Shown here: in pieces, positions 56,461-64,000 of the stretch
How positions within the stretch are numbered: position 1 is the stretch's first letter
Layout of the letters: every line of letters begins with the position of its first letter
Assembly (NCBI GenBank): GCA_964035575.1
Contig: OZ037834.1
Location: 1,829,598 to 1,893,597, forward strand
Reading direction: 5' to 3'
Length of the DNA: 64,000 bases
Origin: Rhynchopus sp. YZ270_cl-10
Lineage: Eukaryota > Euglenozoa > Diplonemea > Diplonemida > Diplonemidae
Notes under the pieces: generated by a model
The model's database searches: none
What the model saw: only the letters and a program-made list of their open reading frames with translations
What the model was told of the DNA's origin: nothing
Program-made: the position numbers and the translations under genes

Positions 56461-57447
56461 ATGCGTACCCTGTCCCTTGTTGTGTGTGCCCTCCTGGCGA
56501 GCCAGGCACACGGCTACTCTGAGCAGTACGTGCGTGCCAACTCCCAGCTTCTGTGGAACACCTTCAAGGCCGACCACGGCAAGCAGTACTCGAGCATCGC
56601 CGAGGAGCAGCGCCGCTACGGGATCTTCACCGCCAACATGCTGAAGGCGTCCCGTTTCGAGAAGGAGCAGACCAAGGGAGCCCAGTTCGGCATGAACGTG
56701 TTCTCTGACATGTCTGCTGCTGAGTTCAAGTCGTACCACAACATGAAGGTGGAGAAGAAGCAGTCGCCCCCTGCCATGTTCACGGAGGAGCAGGTGGCTG
56801 TCGCCGCCGACTCCAAGGACTGGAGGTCGGCTGGTGCCGTGACCCACGTGAAGAACCAGGCGCAGTGCGGATCGTGCTGGGCGTTCTCCACCACCGGAGG
56901 AATTGAGGGACAGTGGCAGCTGTCCGGCAAGACCCTGACCTCGGTGTCCGAGCAGGAGCTTGTGTCGTGCGACAAGGTCGACCAGGGCTGCAACGGAGGT
57001 CTGATGGACAACGCCCTGAAGTGGCTGATCTCGAACCACAACGGAGACATCGTGACTGAGGACTCGTACCCCTACAAGTCGGGCACCGGAATCCGCCACG
57101 ACTGCGAGTCCGTGACCGGCAAGCCCGTCGGAGCCACCATCTCGTCGTACAAGGACATCACCCACACCGAGGCACAGATGAAGACCTTCGTCTCCACCGG
57201 AGGACCCCTCTCCATCGCCGTTGACGCCCAGAAGTGGCAGTCGTACTCCGGAGGAGTGCTGACCACCTGCTGTGGAATCTTCGGATGCCAGCTTGACCAC
57301 GGAGTGCTCATTGTCGGATACGGCGCTGACTACTGGATCATCAAGAACTCCTGGGGACCGACCTGGGGAGAGTCTGGATACATCCGTGTGTCCTACGGCT
57401 CGAACGAGTGCGGCCTGAACGAGTCCCCTGTGACCTCGATTGTCTGA
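56461..57447 (+). CDS. Cathepsin L-like cysteine protease (papain family C1A)
   Basis: 328 residues from the ATG at 56461 (MRTLSLVVCALLASQAHG, a clean signal peptide; upstream in-frame codons are not coding-like). An I29 pro-domain follows (WNTFKADHGKQY, RRYGIFTANM, GMNVFSDMS). The mature enzyme starts near DWRSAGAVTHVKNQ. Catalytic Cys about 139 in QAQCGSCWAFS, His about 280 in LDHGVLIVGYG, Asn about 296 in WIIKNSWG. QGCNGGLMDNA, TEDSYPY and ISSYKDI resemble cruzipain/brucipain of kinetoplastids, but the long C-terminal extension of those enzymes is absent. Expected location is lysosome or food vacuole, or secreted. Intronless with strong codon bias, so probably abundantly expressed. Confidence 0.95.
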   Translation: MRTLSLVVCALLASQAHGYSEQYVRANSQLLWNTFKADHGKQYSSIAEEQRRYGIFTANMLKASRFEKEQTKGAQFGMNVFSDMSAAEFKSYHNMKVEKKQSPPAMFTEEQVAVAADSKDWRSAGAVTHVKNQAQCGSCWAFSTTGGIEGQWQLSGKTLTSVSEQELVSCDKVDQGCNGGLMDNALKWLISNHNGDIVTEDSYPYKSGTGIRHDCESVTGKPVGATISSYKDITHTEAQMKTFVSTGGPLSIAVDAQKWQSYSGGVLTTCCGIFGCQLDHGVLIVGYGADYWIIKNSWGPTWGESGYIRVSYGSNECGLNESPVTSIV

Positions 57448-57843
57448 GCACTGAGATTTGCACTCTGATTCCAGCGCATATGATCAAACGTATTTGTTTT
57501 ATTATCGATGAATCTGTCCGTCGGGCTTATTCTTTTTGCCAAGTTTTGTTTCTTTGTTTATTTTCTCTATATGTCTCCACGTAGACGCGTTCCTATTAAA
57601 ACCATTTTTTATTCACCGACTTCCGGTGTTTCAATTTTTTTTGTTTTTAAGCCCCCCTCCGCGTGTCTGTGTCTATGTCCACTGATTATTATTCGGCTAA
57701 CCGCACCTCCTTTCTCTCCACTTTTTCTCTCCACCACTTTTTCTCTCCATTAACTCCCTCCCCCTCCACTCCTTCTCTCCGATCCCCTACCGCTACTCAG
57801 GGAGAAATCAACACTCATCAGATATAAACAAAAGAACATTGCG
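57448..57843. other. Pyrimidine-rich spacer
   Basis: T/C-rich sequence including two copies of CTCTCCACCACTTTTTCTCT-like text. No gene or hairpin module seen. Confidence 0.6.
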
Positions 57844-60292
57844 ATGCGTTGTTTGAGTTTGATGGCTGCGGCCGCCATGGTCGCCTTGTCACAGGGACAG
57901 TCCCTGATCAACAAGTGTCAGTACGACTCGGACTGCCGTTTGTACCACGACTTTGCGGCGACGTGCAACAGCGGGCTGTGCTCGTGCACGGACATAACGC
58001 GCACCTACACGACGTACGACGGTGTGTCGACCACCATCCCTACCTACTCGAGAGACGCAGACGCAAACATCTGCTACCAGACATACCTCGACCACGAGAG
58101 CTACAGGGCATACAACCCCATCATCAACGTCACCGTCAAGCTCTACTTCACCGACGCCGCCGCGACGTGCGCAGAGATCAACGAGGCCAGCGTGCGCACC
58201 GAGGCACGCGCCCTGCTCAACAAGGTCGTGCCGTACAGCAACTTCACCGAGGCGCTTGTTGTGTGCCAGCCGTCCGTCGGTATTGTCTACGTGGCAAAGG
58301 TCTTCCGTGATAAGTACAACCTGCTGACGGACCTGAACACCAAGATCCAGACCGAGCTTCTCGACGAGGAGCCGACCACCGCACAGCCGGTGAGCGACTA
58401 CCAGAACATCTGGCTGCTGCTGAACCCCAGCGGTACCACCAGCACCTTCGTTGAGTCGAACCACCTCCCCTGCTACCCGCAGACCTCCAATGGCAGCGTG
58501 GGGGCAATCCAGTCGACCATCACCCAGGACGACAACTCTGCGTTCATTTGCCAGTCGCTGCAGTGCGCGGACCACCTCTACCGCCTTCACGAAAACGCGC
58601 TTCTGTGGTGCAACAGAGACGCCCCTGCGATGGACGGTGAGGAGATCGGAGGTCTTGTTATTGGGATCATCCTTGGGCTCATCGGGGTGGCCCTTATTGC
58701 GGTGTTCTGCATGCGCAAGACGCCCGAAGGACCTGGTGACGATGTTCCCTACGCCGAGGTGAAGGAGGTTGAAGAGGTTGTCGAGGTCAAGCCTGCCCCC
58801 CCTGCCCCCAAGCCCGTCCCTGTCCCCGTTGTGGTCAAGAAGGAGCCCGCCCCCGCCCCCGTGCCCGTCCCCGTTGTTGTGGAGCGTGTCCCCGAGCCGG
58901 AGCCCGAGCCTGAGCCGGTTGAGGACCGTTTCGAGATTGAGCGTGCCGCAGGTCTCGTGATCCTCCGCGCCATGAAGAGGAACGGATGGCGCAAGGACTA
59001 CCTCGCAAAGCTTCTCCAATTCCACACCGCAGAGAAGGCCCGTCTGTATGTGTTTCTCTCCAAAAAAAATTTTTTTTTCTCAAAAATTTCTCGAAGGGTT
59101 GGTTGATAAGTGACGTACAGCGAGGGGTTTGAGATCTTACAATATTTTCTAGGGTTTTGTAAGGAAGTTTTTAAATGTTGTCGATAAAATATGTAGCCAC
59201 CACCACCACCACCACCCCTAATACTTTCAGTGCGAAGATTGCGTCTGGAAAGGCCGGATCCCTGGGATGTGCTATTGACCCCGACACTATGCTTGTATGC
59301 TTTCACCCCCACCCTACCTCCCCTATGTCGCTGTGCCTTGGCAAGGTTGGCTTTTGAGAACTTACACTCGATTTTTTGCTCCTGATTCCCTTTTCCCTAT
59401 TGTGACTCTTTTTTAAAAGCAAAGAGCAGCACTACCCCTCCACCCCACCTAACACCTTGCCATTTCAGGTGCGTGAAAAGGCTTTCAAGGCTGACGGAGC
59501 TGCTGGAGAGGGTGGCATGCAGCCTGGTGACAAGGTGCTGTTGGTGCGCTCGTGGGGACGTGGAGGACGTGTTATTAACGACCCTGCCCCGGACTCCGTG
59601 CAGTTCCTGTCGAACGTGGGCCCGCCGAACGAGGTGTTTGAGGGCACAGAGATTGTCATCATTGTGTGCCGTGGGTCTGCCGTCGACAAGTGGAACGCAA
59701 AGGGCCAGAAGTGGTCTCGCACAGCACCCGGCAGCAACGCCGAGTGGATTAAGGCCATGGAGGACGTCGAGACACATGAGTGCAACGTCACCCTCAAGCC
59801 CGAGACAGACGGCGCAAAGCGCACCCGTGTCAAGAAGCTTAACGCACGCAAGAAGGAGCTCAACATCGAGAAGATGGACGTCGACCTGGTCAACCAGTTC
59901 ATGTATGTTCTTTTTTTCGCTATGCGATATCGAAGATGTTTGCATATTTAAACAACTCTTTCTTCAGGTCTGACCCCGTTGCGTGCAGGGAGTTCACGAA
60001 GACTGTGTTCAACAAGGCCGACGCAGATGGATCTGGCAAGCTTGAGGAGAGCGAGATCAACGGAGTGTTCGAGGTCATGGCCGAGCACACCGGCTGCCCC
60101 ATCCCGACACAGAAGGAGAAGAAGGTGCTGTTCTACCGCATGGACGAGGACGGCAGTGGGGAGATCGACTTCGATGAGTTCTACCCGCACTTCCGCGCCC
60201 ACCAGATCGTTGCCATCAACGAAATCCTCTTCGAGGCTGACCCTGAGGATGAGTATGTTCCCTCCCCTACCCCCCATCACAGCAGAGAATAA
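57844..60292 (+). CDS. Single-pass membrane protein with C-terminal EF-hand pair
   Basis: Exons 57844-59045, 59231-59294, 59469-59902, 59968-60252 and a very short last piece ending at 60292; about 663 residues. Donors are GTATGT/GTATGC and acceptors TTTCAG, TTTCAG, CTTCAG, CACAG. Order: signal peptide (MRCLSLMAAAAMVALSQG); Cys-rich N-terminus (CQYDSDC, TCNSGLCSC); ectodomain with several N-glycosylation sites; TM helix at about 268-290 (GLVIGIILGLIGVALIAVF); Pro/Glu/Val tract (PVPVPVVV repeats, PEPEPEPEP); an unrecognised middle domain; two canonical calcium loops, DADGSGKLEESE and DEDGSGEIDFDE. I infer a calcium-responsive membrane protein with the EF-hands inside the cell. The 3' end is altered by the element at 60278-60402, which supplies both the last acceptor choices and the stop codon. 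Confidence 0.75.
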
Positions 60293-60402
60293 GACTCGGG
60301 GACCCGGGACCGAGTACCGGGACCAGGACCAGGACCGGGAACCTTGGCCAGGACTGGGACCCAGGGACCGGGGACCGGGGACCCGGCTTATTCTCTGCTG
60401 TG
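60278..60402. mobile_element. TIR element with GGGACC iterations inserted in a gene 3' end
   Basis: The termini CACAGCAGAGAATAAG and CTTATTCTCTGCTGTG are exact complements (16 bp). The interior iterates GGGACC/GGACCA. CCCCCCAT flanks both sides, an 8-bp target duplication as made by hAT-type transposases. Non-coding. Confidence 0.8.
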
Positions 60403-61146
60403 CCCCCCATTCCCCATCCCCTCCCCCAACTACACAACGGTGAACTAAGTGAATCGAATTGTGGTTAAAAAAAGTTGGCCTACAACGGTGACAACATTAC
60501 AAAGTAAAGACACTTTTCACAGTGTATTTTGAAATGAATTGCATGGAATAGACCAGCAATTCCCATTTGATGCTTATAATGGTGTGAATGGAGGCGCAAG
60601 AAGTGCGAATCAGCATCATCGAATTTTTTTTTTTGTGCATGAGGGAAAAGTGCGCAAGAAGTGCGAATTTACCCCTTCAGACACACCATATAAAGTGATT
60701 TCAATGTGCTGGTGTTGATGCTGTTGTGCGATGTGACGACAGCTGATTTGGACAAAAAAAATGTAAATATTAATAAATCCACACCCCTCTTTTTTTCTCA
60801 CAGCGAATAGACAGTATTGAAGGGGGTTCGTTTTTGTTCAACATAGTTATGTAAAGGAGGAAAAATTTAAAAAAAAAAAAAAAAAACAGGGATTTTTTTT
60901 TATGCCATTTTGAAAAAAAAATATTAAAAAAAGAGATGTTTTTTTTTTGTTGTTTTTTTTGTTGTTTTTTGGGGTGCAAAGAAAAAATAAAATATGCGAG
61001 GGAGAAAACGTTTAAGGGGAGAGGAGAAGCGAGGGAGATAGAGTGAGAGAGGACGTTACATTTTCAAGAAAAAAAAGACTGCAGGATTGAGACATTTTTT
61101 TGTTGTTGTTGTGTGGTGTTAAAACACAGACACGTAGTTTTTTAAT

Positions 61147-61240
61147 AAGGTGACTCAGTACTGATCATCTTACCAACCCTTTTCTCTCTTTTTTTACGAT
61201 GTATGTGCACGAGAGGCACATTTGTCTTTCAAATGTTTTT
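61147..61240 (+). repeat. Family A pair with different stems
   Basis: First: GGTGACTCAGTACTGATCATC, a stem with a tiny loop, then TTACC, CCTTTTC. Second: ATGTGC/GCACAT around ACGAGAG, then TTTGTCTTTC. Confidence 0.7.
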
Positions 61241-61267
61241 CTTCGTTTAGTTGTTTGTGGTTTTCCC

Positions 61268-61320
61268 CCTGGAGCACATTACATTGGGGTGCACTACACT
61301 AATATAACCAGGTTTTTCAA
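61268..61320 (+). repeat. Family B hairpin (diverged left arm)
   Basis: GGAGCACATTACATTGGGGT, GCACTACACTAATATAACC, AGGTTTTTC. Confidence 0.55.
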
Positions 61321-62484
61321 AAAATAAAATGCACAACTACCACACAGTCTGTCTCTGCCTCTTCTCTCTTGTCTCTCCCTTTCCCCCCTTTTTTTTTTGG
61401 GTGCCCCATTTTCTGATGTAATTAGATTCGTCCCCACTTCCCCATCCCCACAATGTTTTTTTTGCAAAGATGCGTTTATACTAGGAGTTCCTTTTTTTCA
61501 TCTTTCAAAAAAAAAAGTACTTTTTTTTCTCTTTCTTTCTCCTGTTCAGAAATAGCTTCGTATAATATGGTGGTTTGAACACAAAAAAAAAGTTCTATTT
61601 TTTTAACGTCGCAACGAGAAAAAAAAAAAAAAAAAAAAAAAGGCGAGACATACTCTATGTAGGTTATCCTCTAAATACAAAAAAAAGAAAAATTCAAAAA
61701 AAAAGTTTTTTTTTAAAAAAGTATAGGACAAACGTAACCGGTTGTCTTTCTTTGTAGTAATTCATTTTTTCGTCTGTGCTTGCCCCAAAACAAATTTTTT
61801 TTGTGAATCCCGCGCACAGCTAAAATGAGCATTTGTTACAAAGGTTTAATTGTAATATGTGATGGACTGTCTAGTCATTTCACCCCATCTCTCCGCTGGG
61901 ATTTTCACGGTCTAGTTTTTTTCTTTTCTTTTTTTCTTTTCTCTTCCTCTTTCTCTCTCTTTGACTTTTTTAAAAAAAAGAGCAAAAACACACATTCATT
62001 TAGCCTTTGGGGCGATTTCGTTGTACAGAATCCGTCGATACAACAGCAAAAAAAAATAGTAAATAATCGTTCGTTTCAGGTGCTCCAAAACAAAAAAAAC
62101 CTAAGTAACACCTCCGTGAAATTTCCCTTTTACACCAGGGCGGGGGGGAACGGGGTGGGGAGACTCCGGTGCAAAAGAGAGATTTTTTTAAAAAACAGTT
62201 TCTTTTTTACTTTTTTTTTCTTTTGTTTCGAAGCGCCAGTCCTTTCCGTCGAGGGTGCTCTGCAAGACCGATGTCTTCCCCTTCCTGTGTTCGGCAAAAC
62301 AAGAAAAAAACAAAAAACAAAAAAAAAAACAAAAATACGCAAACGTCCTGTATTTCTACTACATAATCTACCTACCCCCTTTTTTTTCCCCCACCTCACC
62401 CCCTGTTCCGTCACGTCCGCCTGCTCTAAATAAGGAGAACAAAGAAAAAAGTGGAGTTCAAGAAAAAAATAAGAAAAAAAAATA

Positions 62485-62710
62485 GTGAGAGCTCCTCTGT
62501 GTCTACACTAAAATAATTTTAAAAAAACCAAGTTTTTTTTTTCAAAAAAAGGAATCCACATTAATAGGTGAGCTGCGATTCATCTTACCAAAAAAATGGG
62601 CGACATTGTGTACAGATCCTACCTCGGTAGGTGATTGTCGATAACAACAAAAATGGACAGTGGAGCTTGCACAAGATGGCAGCTACACTATTTCCAACAA
62701 TTTTTCAAAA
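62485..62710 (+). repeat. Family B pair (a then b)
   Basis: The first has GTGAGAGCTCC, TCTGTGTCTACAC and a drifted tail. The second (62658-62710) has GTGGAGCTTGC, ACAAGATG, GCAGCTACAC, CAACAATTTTTC, with up to ten pairs. A short GGTGAGCTGCGATTCATC (family A-like) lies between. Confidence 0.65.
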
Positions 62711-63230
62711 AAAAAAAAACTTTTCTTTATTTTGGAGCACGGATACTTCAGGGTGTTTAAGGGAAGAAAAGGGGAGTAGACAGGAATGTTAGCTTTGTAG
62801 TGAGGGGGGAGGGAGAGGGAGGGAGTGGTGGGGGGGATGATGAAGAGGAAAAGACTGGGAAGATGGCAGTTGTGTTGCCCCTCTTTGTAACTCTTGTTTT
62901 CCCCCCCTCCCCTCCCTCCCTCCCCCCGACCAAATTTTATTTTTTTTCTCTGGAAAAAAAAAAATGTTTTTTGGCAACAACGGTATTGGCCTATCCACAC
63001 AAAAAAAAAAAAGTTGTGTGTACTTTGTCATGATTGCCCCTCCCTCTTGGTTTTCTCTCTTTTTTTTTTGACCGCGTTTTTTTTTTTTTTTTTTTTTGTA
63101 TGCCAAATTTTGTTTTTTTTTTGAATGGCCTTTCGAGATTCGGGAAAACACACAGCCCATTTCCCCCCTCCCTTTCCCCTCCCCCTCCCGTTCGCCACCA
63201 CACGCAGCAAACAAAAAAAAAATATTATAG

Positions 63231-63405
63231 TGGAGTGCATCCTCGAGGTGTCGACACTAATACAACCAAGTTTTCACATATACTAAGCACATAAAAAGAG
63301 CTCCCATTCTTGACGCTTCCATCGAAAAAAATACAGTGATTCAAAGAAAACGGAGACAGTGGAGCTTTCATAGGGTGGCAACTACAGCATTACAACATTT
63401 TTTTT
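63231..63405 (+). repeat. Family B pair (a then b) upstream of RNase HII
   Basis: 63231-63278: GTGGAGTGCATCC, TCGAGGTGTCGACAC, TAATACAACCAAGTTTTC. 63358-63405: GTGGAGCTTTCATAGG, GTGGCAACTAC and a T-rich tail. Confidence 0.7.
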
Positions 63406-63583
63406 CAAACAAAACCCACCTTAGGCGGTTCATGGATAACTACCATCCGTCGCCTTTTCGTTTGGGATTTCAATTAAAGGATTTTACTCCGATATTGGAT
63501 CACTGTGGAAAAAACCCCCCTCCCATTCCCTCTTATCACCATTCTTCCCAGCAGGGTATAGTGCTTTGAGGTGCTCCCAGACA

Positions 63584-64000
63584 ATGTTCCGTCGTACCAC
63601 CGCCTCGTTCGCTCAGTTGCTTTGTACTAAGGGGCAGCGCGCGCACATTAAGTCCTGCTTTGCTGAAGGAAACGTCACGTTGACCCCATCTTCTAAGAGT
63701 GTTTCTGTTGATAAGGTTACTGTGGATAATGCTGCCTGGCGTTTGATTGCTACCGGGGCGGTGAAGGGGTTTCCGAGCAATGATAAAAAACGGCTGGCAG
63801 AATTAGACCGCCTGGTTGCGCTGATGGGGAACACAGAAGAGTTCCGTTCCAAATGGGGGGTCGAGCATATTATTGGTGTCGACGAAGCAGGAAGAGGGTG
63901 TTGGGCAGGGTGTGTCAGTGTGGCGGCGGTTTCTATACCAATGGATGTTCTCATTGAAGGGGCAACGGATTCGAAGAAACTCTCAGAAAAGGCGAGGCTC
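63584..64000 (+). CDS. rnhB: Type 2 ribonuclease H (RNase HII), N-terminal part
   Basis: 139 codons from ATG, open to the window edge. The first 25 residues (MFRRTTASFAQLLCTKGQRA) are basic, hydroxylated and lack acids, as in mitochondrial targeting peptides. From about residue 95, IIGVDEAGRGCWAGCVSVAAV carries the first two catalytic acids (Asp, Glu) of type 2 RNase H, and ATDSKKLSEKARL the next conserved DSKKLS block. The usual GP in AGPV is GC here. The enzyme cuts the RNA strand of RNA-DNA hybrids and single ribonucleotides in DNA; organelle location is inferred. The bacterial-like form fits RNase HII better than eukaryotic RNASEH2A. Confidence 0.88.
   Translation, partial: MFRRTTASFAQLLCTKGQRAHIKSCFAEGNVTLTPSSKSVSVDKVTVDNAAWRLIATGAVKGFPSNDKKRLAELDRLVALMGNTEEFRSKWGVEHIIGVDEAGRGCWAGCVSVAAVSIPMDVLIEGATDSKKLSEKARL

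Larger units (their letters stand above)
60403..63583. other. Spacer before RNase HII
   Basis: Extremely A/T-run-rich, no gene. Holds a family A pair and five family B modules. Confidence 0.65.

Overview
The window looks like a stretch of nuclear genome from a unicellular eukaryote. Coding exons are GC-rich, spacers are AT-rich with long T and A runs, and several genes carry short GT-AG introns with a strict GTATG-type 5' splice site. All 13 recognisable genes lie on the + strand. The cysteine protease resembles cruzipain/brucipain, the cyclase-like protein resembles receptor-type cyclases of kinetoplastids, and the Pro/Thr-rich 7-TM surface protein recalls bodonid/trypanosome surface families. 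Together these suggest Euglenozoa, possibly a diplonemid because of the cis-introns. This is inference from remembered family features; no rRNA or spliced-leader gene was found to prove it.

Genes in order: C-terminal end of an unknown protein (2-286); SLC35/TPT-type transporter (5117-6190); six-TM protein with two degenerate class III cyclase domains (7141-9609); acylation-motif LRR protein (11427-13223); RING-H2 protein (22718-23766, one intron); acylation-motif USP deubiquitinase (28200-29933, one intron); Ser-rich unknown protein (38543-39586); MsrA (41017-41755, first exon unresolved); giant Pro/Thr-repeat 7-TM protein (43689-48757, one intron); hexameric polyubiquitin (53383-54756); cathepsin L-like protease (56461-57447); single-pass membrane protein with an EF-hand pair (57844-60292, several introns); start of a type-2 RNase H (63584 to the edge). 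Three genes belong to the ubiquitin system, but they are far apart and nothing shows joint control.

Most of the window is non-coding and unusually structured. (1) Terminal-inverted-repeat (TIR) elements whose arms are built of iterated 7-11 bp units: 4323-4573, 6647-6859, 14343-19191, 34620-36865, 60278-60402. The two large ones share a 1.2 kb core in opposite orientation. (2) Tc1/mariner-like MITEs at TA sites, including one nested in another (24515-24759), and other palindromic elements. (3) Several families of short hairpin modules scattered through the spacers, often two or three different ones in a row and often upstream of genes. Some copies keep pairing through paired base changes. This third class is the best candidate for something undescribed: either clusters of small structured RNAs or a modular spacer/UTR element.

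No rRNA, convincing tRNA, CRISPR array, prophage or plasmid feature was found.
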